NCBI GenBank assembly: GCA_021234155.1
Contig: JAJEKV010000004.1
Coordinates: 15,679,059-15,743,058 of the forward strand
Direction: 5' to 3'
Length of the DNA: 64,000 nt
Source: Isoetes taiwanensis
Taxonomy: Eukaryota > Streptophyta > Lycopodiopsida > Isoetales > Isoetaceae
Positions 41,304 through 51,210 of this stretch are shown here, in pieces. Within the stretch, counting starts at the first letter, position 1, and every line of letters begins with the position of its first letter. The notes under the pieces are model-generated. The model was not told the origin of the DNA and did no database searches. It worked only from the letters and a program-made list of their open reading frames with translations. The position numbers were made by a program, and so were the translations under genes.

Positions 41304-42330
41304 GACAATCAAAGATAAATTTCCGGTTCCTAGAGCAGATGATTTGTTTGATGAACTACAAGGTACCTGCATACTTAGCAAGATAGACCTTAAGTTAGGC
41401 TATCATCAAATCAAGATTAAGGAGTCAAATATTGAGAAAACAGCTTTCAATACCACTTTTAGACATTATGAATTCAGTTGTGGGTGCATTAGTGAGTCCA
41501 AATGGCATTATGCCATTTGGACTCACTAATGCACCCACAACTTTTTGTCGATTGATGGGGACAGTTTTGGCATCCGTTCTGGGAAAATACGTCATTGTGT
41601 TTTTTGATGACATTCTTGTCTATAGTAGATCCATGGAGGAGCATAAGAAATAAGCAAGTTTTTTATCTTCTCAGACGAAATCAGTTATTTATTAATGAAT
41701 CCAAAAGTCGTTTTTTTTATGCAAGAAGTTGGATATCTTGGGTACATTGTATCCAAAGATGGGATTAGAACGGATCCAGATAAGGTGAAGGCTATTCTTG
41801 ACTGTCCCCGACCTAATAATGTCAATGAATTGTGGTCCTTTGTACAATTGTGCAGCTAAAATTGCTGATTCATGAAGGATTTTGCGAAGATAACCCTTCT
41901 GTTGACCAAGTTTTTGAAAAAGGATATATCATTTCAATGGAATGATGATGCAGAAAAAGCTTTTTAGGATCTTAAGCATAAGATGGCAACTGAACCTGTA
42001 TTAGCTCTACCCAATTGGAACAAACCATTTATGGTGTGTTCAGATGCAAGTAGCAGTGCTTATGCAAGATGGTCATCCATTAGCATACATTAGCTTACAA
42101 TAGGGATACAATACTTATGAGAAAGAGTTGATTGCTTTAGTAAGAAATGGAGACATTACTTGATGGAGTCTAAATTCATAGCCCTATTTGATCAACAGAG
42201 TTTGAGGCATATTCAAACTCAAGATATAATAAATGCATGTCAGTTGAAACTCATTGATACTATAAAAGACTTTGAGGGCATGCAGCTAGTAAACCAGGGA
42301 AAGAAAACAAAATCATTGATGCTTTAAGCA
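41304..42330 (+). pseudogene. Gypsy 4 reverse transcriptase and RNase H, second half
   Basis: Reads [34 protein letters not shown] (palm), then, after a 67-bp palindrome, [18 protein letters not shown] and [14 protein letters not shown] with FDD (usual YVDD), then stops. Downstream pieces of the thumb and RNase H (DKVKAI, SDASS, YEKELIALV, QSLRHIQTQ) are scattered in all frames. It continues gypsy 4 split by element B. Confidence 0.85.
41476..41542. repeat. 67-bp perfect palindrome in gypsy 4 RT
   Basis: Two 33-bp arms around a single central base. The right arm is native RT sequence (encoding [10 protein letters not shown]). The left arm is its inverted copy, inserted where RT should continue directly, so the palindrome arose by inverted duplication after the element was built. 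It disrupts the RT frame. Confidence 0.95.
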
Positions 42331-42333
42331 GCA

Positions 42334-42681
42334 ATGTCTATTGCCAGGATCATTGATTTGGACCCAATGAAATTGGATTGTAGGAATGATCCTTTTTTCA
42401 CAGTACCATTTCATCAATTAGGAAAAGAAGGCCGAGATCGTCTTGGAGAATACAGGTTGCACAATGGTTCCCTTTTGTACCGAAATCGCTTATGTGTTAC
42501 ACAGGCATATCGACAGAAAATGTTGCGAGAATGTCATGAACCTCCTTATTCTAGGCATCGAGGAGTTCAAGCTACACTTGCAACTATCAAAAGGCGATTC
42601 TATTGGCCTAAACTAGAAAGGGATGTCAGAAGATATGTAGAAGCTTGTACAGTTTGTCAGCAGGTTAAAGCTTCAACGTAA
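42334..42681 (+). pseudogene. Gypsy 4 integrase zinc domain
   Basis: Complete HHCC region: RECHEPPYSRHRGVQATLAT, RRFYWPKLERDVRRYVEACT and CQQVK. It starts from an ORF with LGKEGRDRLGEYRLHNGSLL and LYRNRL upstream. A TAA follows at about 42679, and core sequence restarts at 42692. Confidence 0.9.
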
Positions 42682-42691
42682 ATCGGTTGGA

Positions 42692-43250
42692 TTGTTACAA
42701 CCCTTACCAATTCTAGAAGCGCCCTGGAAGCACCGTGCTATGGATTTCATCCACGGATTCCCAAATTCTTCTCATAAGAACAATCAGATATGGACAATAG
42801 TAGATAGATTGTCTAAACAAGCTCATTTCATTCCTTGTAAGTCCACCACGACAGCTCCTCAAGCGAGCAAACTCTTGTTGAAGGAGATATTTAGGATACA
42901 TAGATTGCCTAATGCAATTATCACAGATAGGGATCCAATATTCTGCAGCAAATTTTGGTCAGGACTTATGAAGGTGATGCCATTGGAAAATTCTTTAGGT
43001 GATAACAGGAGCAAAATATTCCTTAGGTGACACCATGAAAATATTCCCTAGGTCATTCCATGTTATACCTTATTGGACTCTTGTGTGTAAAGTGGGAGTC
43101 CTTGTTTTTTTGGTTATCAATATTGGTGGAGTATTGAAAACTAGTTTTCAGTACTGGTGTCCCCAGCGTCTATCAAATCATGCCAAATATATGTCCTTGA
43201 ATCTACAGCCTCGGTCATGTATTTTTGGTTATCAGCCTCACTTTGGCTAG
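42692..43250 (+). pseudogene. Gypsy 4 integrase core and decayed tail
   Basis: LEAPWKHRAMDFIHGFPNSS (first Asp), TIVDRLSKQAHFIPCKST, NAIITDRDPIFCSKFWSGLM (second Asp), then the frame decays. Near 43150-43250, FGYQPHFG resembles the LYGYxPP region downstream of the catalytic Glu, which itself is missing. The GPF/Y tail and 3' LTR were not found. Confidence 0.85.
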
Positions 43251-43360
43251 ATGTATAACGACATGCACGTGATACCATATGCAAATTTACAATTGATAAC
43301 TAAGAACAGTCCTTTATGATATCTTGTAATATTTCCCAGGTGATACCATGGGAATATTGT
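43010..43360. repeat. AATATTCCCTAGGTGATACCATGG-type repeated palindromes
   Basis: A short, partly self-complementary unit (AATATT...GGTGA[C/T]ACCATG...AATATT) occurs at about 43012-43048, with a related copy at about 43324-43357. No coding function is seen. It may be a small target-duplicating repeat in the decayed tail of gypsy 4. Confidence 0.55.
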
Positions 43361-43965
43361 TAATGTGGTGCACATTCGACATCTGGTCTTTAAAAGTTGT
43401 GGGTGCCATCTTGATTACTAAATACTGTTTGGTTGAACCTAAATGTTGTTTAACCATGAGGAAGGGCCGGCTCAATCCAAGGTAAGGCAAATCCGCACTT
43501 AACCTTTCTTTTATGTAGAAAGAATCTAAGATGACGTATAAGTTGCATGTGTATGTTGTGGCAGATCTGGCAGCCAAGAGTATGAATCTATATTATATAT
43601 CTGCATGATTCATATACTTAATGGAAGTTTATAACAATTATACTGGAAGCAGTAGCCTGTATTAGATAAAGATGATACCAGCGTGCAAACCTTTAGTAAA
43701 TTCATACAGGAGGAGAGATGTGCCCCTCAAGAACAGCTTTGCAGAAAGACTGCAATAAATTGAGGTAAAAAGCTATCTGGGTAAGGGAAACAGCATGGGG
43801 CTGGTTTGATTCCAAAATCATGTAGCAGCAGGTAAAAACAATGTGGGTGGCTGAGGAATAAGTAACATCTGTGTGGTTTGTTTGATTCCAGAATCATGTT
43901 GCAGGATACAGACAAGATCAGGGTGTGGAGGTACGAAAAAGAAACGTGGGAATTGTTGAGAGCGA
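43361..43965. other. Intergenic stretch, 3' of ERF gene
   Basis: No gene or repeat recognised beyond a duplicated GTTTGATTCCA[A/G]AATCATGT (about 43805 and 43888) and CAGCAGGT-like motifs. The ERF stop codon lies at 43966-43968, so the 3' UTR should lie here. Confidence 0.4.
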
Positions 43966-44860
43966 CTATTGGGTGGGAAGGGGCGGCCGGCGAGCAATCT
44001 GCTCGTGCAAAGGACCTGGAATATGAAGGGGTTGGATGGGGTGGGTGTAATCTGGCCGTAGATGGGGGAAGTTAAGAAGTGCTCTTTCTCCTTTGAAGCT
44101 AACAGCGGCTTTATCGTAAGCCTTTGCAGCTTCTTGTGGGCTGCCGAACGTCCCCAGCCATAGCCTCTTCCTCTTGCACGGATCCCTTATGACCGCTGCC
44201 CATTTCCCCGACGCCCTTCTCCTTATCCCTTTCAGCCCCTTCTTCTCCCGCTTTTCTGCACATCCATCATACCATACATCACATATTACACTACCACACA
44301 TCCAGATCCCATTAGATTCTATACTCATCCAATTGGATTCCACCACATTCCACTCCATCTATCCTATACGCCTCGCATGTTCTTAATCCTAGCAAAAACA
44401 ACTCCCTACTCTAGCTATTAATCCGCCCAAGTACTGCTTCCTCCACCCAAAATCATGTATGAAGCTCTCTCGCATTGGTAAAAATTTCATCACATGGTTC
44501 TTATAGTTTAATTCAATTCAAAATCATCTCCACCGTTTTGCCTGCCTAAGTTTGATAATGACAAAAAGAGATTTAAGCTGAAATAGAGCCTAACAATGAA
44601 AAACAATTGGCCTCCAACTTCAAACTCTGCAATTGCTCATTGACTCATAAAGCATGGCTAAATGAACCGTATCCCAATCGATATATACAACAAACAACAA
44701 ATTCACATTCAAATCACGATTGGATTCTAAATCCATTCAATGAAAAGGATTTACCTTCGTCGCAGGTGTCTCCACTTGAAGTCTGAAGCTCTGGGTTTGC
44801 TTGTAAGTAGTCTAGCAACTCATCTAACACTAAGTCTAGTTCAAATCCCTCATTTTGCAT
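43966..44860 (-). CDS. AP2/ERF-family transcription factor, two exons
   Basis: Exon 1 (44755-44860) starts at an ATG (44860) and encodes [20 protein letters not shown], an acidic amphipathic segment, then GDTCDE. The donor GAAG|GTAAAT and acceptor GTGCAG bound a 499-bp intron (44256-44754); the split Glu codon joins in frame to KREKKGLKG in exon 2 (43966-44255). The AP2 domain is complete: [52 protein letters not shown]. WAAxIRD and RAYD-like elements match ERF rather than DREB. Total about 131 residues. AP2/ERF proteins bind GCC-box promoters and act in stress and hormone responses. The acidic N-terminus may activate (EDLL-like, inferred). Confidence 0.88.
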
Positions 44861-46230
44861 TTTGCTTGCACCAATCTACAACTCTAATAGTGTCATATAT
44901 CGAGTGGCGATTCATTGTCTTTTATATGCAAATGCAAAAAAGGAAAGGCACATGTGATTCACTAGTTGCTAAGGTAACATAGTCAACTATTGGCAATTCT
45001 ACCAATGATGAGTGTTGCGGCATGCTTGCTTTGTTGTCAAGGGGGAGTACCTTAGCTGGTTTTTCATTAGAGTGCTTACTTGGAGAGTCAACTTCTTGTA
45101 AAAAAATTGCGGCCTAGGGCTAGCCTAAATATGTCTTTTTTGCAAATAGTATTTGTACTAAAAGAACAAAAAAAGTCAAAATTACAACCCAGCCAAAGTC
45201 AATAATTGTGAGAACCTTTAAAATGTATTAGAAGATCAAACTTATACTAGTTGCACTCATTGGACTATCATTCTATAGCGTCTGATTAGCGAAGAAACTA
45301 AATTTACCCTTAATGTAGTGATGTGCCGCAACCCCAATGGTTGATAATTCCATCCCGTAGAATCTCCAACGGTCATGATTCTGCCACGACACTACATTAA
45401 GAGTAAATTTAATTTCACCCTCGGTAGGAACTCATGAGACGCCACTTTAAATCAAGTAGTTGAAGTAATAATGAGCGTATAATAATTATTCGTTAGAAAA
45501 GGTTATAAATGATTAGCCTTAGAAGGAATCAACTCCTTCTAACTTCATGGTACACATAATATGTGGTCCAATAATAAGAGTTTGACATGTTATAAAAGTC
45601 AACGCAACTTTTCATAAAGTTAGGCGTTAGTGGCACGAGCTTCGTCCAAAAAAGAAGAAGCCACGTGAATGAAATTTGATTAAGTTGTCAAATAGTCAAG
45701 ACTTATCCACTCTCATCCTAGGATTCATGTCGGTATGTTGATGATTGGCTTTTGAATGCCATACTATATAGTCTATAACTATATGTCATATGATACCTGA
45801 ACTAGATAGCCAGTTGGAGCTTACACAAGCAAACTAGGGTTGTTATTGATGTCTCTAGTGCCGTCTTGCGACATGCGTACAGACATGTGACACTGCGATG
45901 TTTTGCATCCATTTTGATGTCCGCTAGACGTCGTTGTACATGTCGCTGGCACAAAGGCGTTGCACCAGACATCATGTAATGGATATTGTTAGTCATGTAC
46001 CATTGCGCTATAATGTTTCATAAAAAATAAAATAAATAAATAAATAAAAGTAAATTAGACATAGTAGTGTGATGTAGCTACGATAAAATAACTAGCAGTA
46101 GAGCAGACTTTAAACGAAGGGTTGGGAGTTTTTTTTTTTTTTTTTTTTGTGTGTTTGGGGGTAAACTAGTGTTTGAAATGGTTCCAACCTAATAGCAACG
46201 TTTTGTACTCGCACATTGTATGGGTACCAT
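44861..46230. other. Upstream region of the ERF gene
   Basis: No gene. It contains a MITE at about 45279-45435, AAATAAAT repeats at about 46025-46045 and a poly-T run at about 46131-46149. A TATA box for the ERF gene was not identified with confidence. Confidence 0.45.
45294..45416. mobile_element. MITE-like element (27-bp TIRs)
   Basis: GAAACTAAATTTACCCTTAA + TGTAGTG at 45294-45320 is inverted at 45390-45416 with two mismatches. Weaker inverted similarity (GCGTCT[G/C]AT[T/G]AG) extends outward to about 45279 and 45433. The element is about 125-155 bp and non-coding. TSDs were not resolved. Confidence 0.75.
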
Positions 46231-46257
46231 GATCTCTTGGTTTTTATGGACGTTACA

Positions 46258-46945
46258 AAAATCTATTATGTTCTATTGTCTTTTACAACAATAGAGTTTT
46301 TATCATCCATGGAGACCAATTGGTCTATGGGACCCAAAAAAGAGGCACAGCAAATGTATTACTGTCCGGGTTAAGAAACCCCCTGCCCCAAAGGGTCTTT
46401 GGGGGAAAAACCGTGACAGAAATAGGATTGTTGTCAAATTGTACAAATATCTATCATGGGGGGAAAGAAATATGTACGCATAGTCAAGTGCCCGAGGACC
46501 GAGATTATCTAGGCTATCCATGACCCCTTGAAGCTATAATCCCAACATCTGTACCGATGTTATGCTCAACATCTCATGCAGGGGCTGGCCACGACAGACC
46601 AGCTCAGCATAGCACATCCAAATGTCATTATATGCTAGACAGCTCTAAAGGGTGTGGCATTCGTCTTCCACAGCTCCAACTTGCCAGCGTAGACAAAACC
46701 TCTCCTCGCGCGGCTCCCCGATATAGAGGTTGAGACACAAGCTTAAAACTCAGAGCGTAAAATATCCCTTTGTGCAACATGTGCATCTCAGAATGTCATT
46801 TAGTATATCTATTCTTTGTGCTAAAGAATGCTTCTTTATAGTTGTCTTCTTGTTGTGGCCCTATCAGAGCTAGATTTAATGAAGAAGGAATGTACATGGT
46901 TTGAATGATGAAAAAACCTTAAGTGCATATGCTTTTATTGATAAA
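46258..46945 (-). mobile_element. LINE 4 3' end, minus strand
   Basis: Homologous to LINE 3: the minus strand encodes EPREERFCLRWQVGAVEDEC (zinc motif, about 46690-46740) and YAELVCRGQPLHEMLSITSV-like sequence (about 46540-46600), then the family 3' end CATAGACCAATTGGTCTCCA. The tail is a degraded ATTCT-like tract near 46258-46290. Its left end abuts the poly-T side, its right end the ERF duplicate. Confidence 0.8.
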
Positions 46946-46966
46946 CTTGATGTCTTTGTTATTACC

Positions 46967-47505
46967 ATTGCCCATTTCTCAGAAGGCCTTCACCTGATCA
47001 CTTTCAGCCCTTTCTTCTCCTTCATTTCTGCACATTCAGCATACCAAAGCTTCCATTAGATCCCATATTCATTAGATGAAATATTAACACACATCAAATT
47101 TCCATTAAATTTTCTATTCATGAAATTGGATTCCACCCTCTCTTTATCTATAAGGCTTCCACGTTGTTAATCCTAGCAAACACAAGTGGCTAGCCATTAA
47201 TCTGGCCAAATATTAGTTAATCCAGCCAAAATCATGCAAGCAATGCAAAAATTTGATCAAATGGTTCTTGCTGCTCCATACAGTTTAATTCGATTCAAAA
47301 AGCACCTCAGTCAGTTTCCTTGCCTATTTAATGCCAGCTTGAAAATGACAAAAGGAGATTTAAGGTGAAATGGGGCCTCACAATGAAAAACAATTGGTCT
47401 TGAGCTTCAAACTTTGCAGTTGCTTATTGGTTGATAGAGCAAGGCCAAATTAATGACACCATGGTTGATATATACAATAAACAACAAAGCCTAATTTATC
47501 AAAAG
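46967..47505 (-). pseudogene. Truncated duplicate of the ERF gene (exon 2 start and intron)
   Basis: Diverged copy of 44197-44730, about 2.8 kb away. It includes the same CTTTCAGCCC[C/T]TTCTTCTCC block, ATTGGATTCCA, TTAATCCTAGCAAA, AAATCATG, GGTTCTT...AGTTTAATTC, GAAAAACAATTGG and AACAAACAACAAA landmarks. Its AP2 start reads EMKEKKGLKVIR, then a stop, where the gene has [12 protein letters not shown]. It ends just before the exon 1 position. LINE 4 lies at its left and copia 2 at its right. Confidence 0.8.
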
Positions 47506-47519
47506 CAGTTAAAGCAAAT

Positions 47520-47978
47520 AGGGTGGAGGATATTAAACATGAAATAGAAATCAGCGATGATGAAGAGGATCATGATGAAACTGGGATCTATGGAAATAAA
47601 ACAGAAAATGAGAACACTGAAGAGAAGAACAATACAAATCATCCAATACAGGGTGAAATAAACACAACAAGACAAAGGAAAAGAATGTCTGAGGCTGAAA
47701 GACTGAGGAAAGAATTGGCAGACAAAGGTATTAAAATAGATGAGCGTGGAAGGGAAGATGATGGGAAAAGCAGAAGATTAGAGACCTTTGAGGAAGAAAT
47801 GATCCCAGCCTTAATGACTGTAATGGACAGCAATGTACCTTTGACAGAAGCAATGATGAATGAAAACAGCAAGCAGTGGCAAGAAGCATTGTCACAAGAA
47901 ATGCAAGCCTTCATAAGAACAGGAACCTTTGAAGTTGTGGACCAACCAGAAAATAGAAACATTGTGGGGAATAAATGA
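47520..47978 (+). pseudogene. Copia 2 pre-RT region
   Basis: An acidic linker (EDIKHEIEISDDEEDHDETG) and the RT entry EAMMNENSKQWQEALSQEMQ then GTFEVVDQPENRNIVGNK, which matches the copia pattern before WVFKVK. A TGA at 47976-47978 interrupts it. Gag, protease and integrase are absent upstream, because the duplicated ERF sequence begins there. Confidence 0.8.
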
Positions 47979-48850
47979 TTATTCAAAGTAAAAGAACTTC
48001 CTAATTGTGGAAGAAAGTTTAACGCAAGACTTGTAGCATAGGGTTTTTCCCAGCAAAAGGGAGTGGATTACAATGATACTTATTCACCAATAGTGAAAAT
48101 GGCAGGCATAAGGATTATGTTGACACTAGCAAATTCTTTGAATCTAGAAGTTCATCATACGGATGTAAGTACTGCCTTTCTAAATGCTGAGTTAGAAGAA
48201 GAAATATACATGAAACCTCCACGGGAATTTGAAGAAAATGAAGGAAAAATATGGAAACTCAAGAGAGCAGTTTATGGGCTTAAACAGCCACCCAGGGCTT
48301 GGTATAACTGCATGGACAAGTATTTAATAGAACGGGGATTTATCAAATTGAAAGGAGATGGAAACTTATACATTTTCAAACACAACATGAGCAGTTTTGT
48401 CTAATAACACTATATGTTGATGATTGTGTAATGTTTTCAAATAATCTAGATTGTCTGGAAACTTGCAAAAGCTTATTAAAATCTAGGTTTAAGATGACTG
48501 ACTTAGGGGAGTTAAAGAAATTTTTGGGCATAAAAGTCATAAGGAATCGAGATGACAAAGTCATAAATCTCAGCCAAGAAGATTATATACAAGGTGTTCT
48601 TGAAAGATTCAAAATGTCAGAATGCAATAGTGCAAATACACCACTGGTGCCAGGCCACAAGATCAGTCAGAAGATGTGTCCTAATACAGATGAAGAAATT
48701 CAGTATATGAAAAGGGTTCCTTATAGAAAACTAATTGGTTGTCTATTGCATGTAGCAGGAGCAACAACAAGGCCAAACATAGCTTTTGCAGTTAATTTGT
48801 TGAGCAGATACAATAATAACCCTGGAGACAGCATTGGGGAGCAGCCAAAC
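47979..48850 (+). pseudogene. Ty1/copia reverse transcriptase (copia 2)
   Basis: KFNARLVA, GVDYNDTYSPIVKMAGIRIM, HHTDVSTAFLNAELEEEIYM, PPREFEE, KLKRAVYGLKQPPRAWY are copia palm motifs. Then LYVDDCVMFS carries the catalytic YVDD, in another frame after a stop at 48402-48404. KMTDLGELKKFLGIKV and PYRKLIGCLLHVAGATTRPN follow. Only two or three breaks, so this is one of the better-preserved pol genes in the window. Confidence 0.93.
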
Positions 48851-49435
48851 GAATATTAAGGTATTTAAAAAGGACAATAAATTATGGGATAACATATAGA
48901 GATAAAGGTTGCAAACTTGATGCATATGCAGATGCAGATTGGGGTGGAGATGCTGACAATGGCATTCTACATCTGGATATATTGTAATGATTGGAGAAAA
49001 TCCAGTGAGCTGGAAATGCAAGAAAAAAAACATTGTGGCATTGTCTAGTGCTGAGGCAGAATATTCTGCTATTACTCTAGCAGCTAAAGAGATAATCTGG
49101 ATAAGAAGATTGCTAGAAGAATTTGGGATAAGAAGTCATGAGCCAACAATATTATGGTCTGATAGTGCTAGTGGAATTGCTATGACTAAAAACCCTGTGC
49201 TTCATGAAAGATCAAAGCATATAGAAATGAAACAACACTTCATTAGGGAAATGGTCCAAAGAATAGAATAGAATAGAATAGACAACTTATATCTATGAAT
49301 TATGTTCCAACAGAAGATCAAATGGCAGATATATTAACTAAAGCTCTTACAGAGCCAAGGTTCAACAGGTTAAGGGAAAGAATAAAAATTCAAGATGCTG
49401 AACACTGCTACAGAACTGCACAAGAATATTCAATG
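48850..49435 (+). pseudogene. Copia 2 RNase H
   Basis: AAKRILRYLKRTINYGITYR, LDAYADADWGGDADN (first Asp), then SGYIVMIGENPVSWKCKKKN, IVALSSAEAEYSAITLAAKE (Glu), ILWSDSASGIAMTKNPVLHE and RSKHIEMKQHFIREM. A stop and a GAATA microsatellite (49262-49282) interrupt it near the end; VPTEDQMADILTKAL, the last conserved block, follows in another frame. Confidence 0.92.
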
Positions 49436-49444
49436 AAAGGGGAG
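49436..49444 (+). promoter_or_regulatory. Polypurine tract of copia 2
   Basis: GAAAGGGGAG ends directly before TGAAGGAAATATTGTC at 49445, the likely 3' LTR start. Confidence 0.7.
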
Positions 49445-49900
49445 TGAAGGAAATATTGTCTATGCTAGAACATTTCTTAACATGTGTACATATTTGTCAT
49501 TGAATATTTTAGGGTCTAAGACAATGGTCTTATATTGTAAATAATGATTATTTATAGATATCCCATAAACCTAACTCGGTGAACAGTGTTCCCGCCCCGG
49601 CCAGGTGCTTTTGAAAACACGGATCTAGCAACCGACATGCTGATCCAAAGGTAATGATTCAAGGATTGTTGGAAAGCGGTGATCCTAAACTGCATATAAG
49701 ATGAATTCTAAGTAAAACAGATCGGTGTGTTCAATGCAGCAATCAATCAAAGTTGCTCGACCTATTATATGATTTATTTTGTAATTATGGTTCATCAGGT
49801 ATTTTGCATAAGTGTATGACATTTGTGATATTTAATAGTTGTTAATTGATTTTACTTTGAGTTGAGATTCCTTTCAGATATGTTACAAAAATAGAACTAC
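49445..49900 (+). mobile_element. Presumed 3' LTR of copia 2 (end unknown)
   Basis: It starts TGAAGGAAATATTG after the polypurine tract. No second copy exists in the window, so neither the end nor the length can be fixed. The stretch is non-coding. Confidence 0.5.
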
Positions 49901-50549
49901 TGGAGCAATTTACACCTAAGCATCTCAACAGCTTGACGTCCGGCAAAAACTTGCCGGTGACATTTGAGGCGCCTCTTAGGGGGCCTCTTTGTTGACTCTT
50001 AGGGGCCACTTGTTGTTTTTTTCTGGTTGAAATTAGGGTGGCCGTCCGATAGGGCTTTTTTTCCCCTATGGTTCATAAGCATTAGAAACCCACCATATAG
50101 CTTTGCCAATTAGGAAAGCTTCTAGCCAATCAAAATGCAGGTTATGACACTAAAGTGGGCATTTTGATTTTTAAAATTTCCACATGGCTGAATATTATTA
50201 GATCTCATCTGCCCGCTTTTTAGCCCGCCTTGCCAAATTTTTTTGGCACCTTCTACCTTTTAATTAGGGTCATTTTAATTAGGGGAGCTTTTAATTAGAC
50301 TTATTCAATGCCATTTTGAAACCCGTAAGCGAAAATTGGAAATCAAAAGAAAGTTCGTTTTCGTGGGAGTAATCGTATGAAGCTGCTGATCGTGCAAGGA
50401 TTAGGTTAAGCAAGCGGCTAGAAGCGAATGCTCTTGTAAATTTTTGCGGTCTGGAGATGCTTATCCCTCTCACATCAAGCTAATATTGTACTAGGTTTCA
50501 AATCGATTCCTACCATCTGATCATTCGAAACTTTCTGATCATCTGATAT
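49901..50549. other. No recognisable gene
   Basis: Several short repeats of CTTTTAATTAG-type (about 50256-50300) and a GCCCGCCTT stretch. Nothing assignable. Confidence 0.4.
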
Positions 50550-50550
50550 A

Positions 50551-51210
50551 GTGGAGCTTTTGCTAATAAACATAGGAAATTTATTTCAAGCATTAGCATC
50601 CCCAGATAACCATTTTCTCTGGAAATCAGGTGATTTTTTGCAGCATCTAGATGAAGTATGTTTACTCAAAGATTGTTGCATGCCCTCTTTATTACAAGAT
50701 GATGTTTTTAAGGTTGAATGCATGCATACAGAAGAGAGAATAAAAGAATAAGGTTTGATTGTTTAGGATCTTGTATAATTATATCCAGCAGATTGAAAAG
50801 CATAGAAGGAAAAGCATATGACCTTTAGTGCATGCTAAAGAATTGTTTTGGATTATAGCATCATAGTTTGATTTGGTTATTAAAAAAAGTTAATAATGAA
50901 TTTGCATTTTATGCAGGCTGAACACTTGTTTAAAACAGAAATTTACATGGCCTATGGTGGGAAACTTACATCTGTTGCACTCAAGAGAGAAGGTTATAAT
51001 GACTTAATGGTTTCATTGGGCTCATTTATCACCATGCAGCCTTCATGCAGAGGTCTTCATGGTGTGGAACGGGCACGCCAGGCTGATATAAAATCCCATT
51101 GGAAAGGCAGAGTGTTGAATCTTCTTCAAAGAAGAACTGGTCTGGAAATACTAGTTCAACATGTATATAGCCCTTCTGACATGTCTAAAGAACCAATTTC
51201 CAAGAGATGA
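50551..51210 (+). CDS. Possible exons of an unidentified plant protein
   Basis: Two segments look protein-coding. The first (50551 to about 50748) reads ELLLINIGNLFQALASPDNH, FLQHLDEVCLLKDCCMPSLL and ends in a stop. The second (from about 50917) follows a TTTTATGCAG acceptor: AEHLFKTEIYMAYGGKLTSV, ALKREGYNDLMVSLGSFITM, IKSHWKGRVLNLLQRRTGLE, ILVQHVYSPSDM, stop at 51208-51210. Codon composition resembles real protein and the spacing of hydrophobic residues is helical. I do not recognise the family; it could be a host gene fragment or an unknown transposon gene. Confidence 0.4.
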
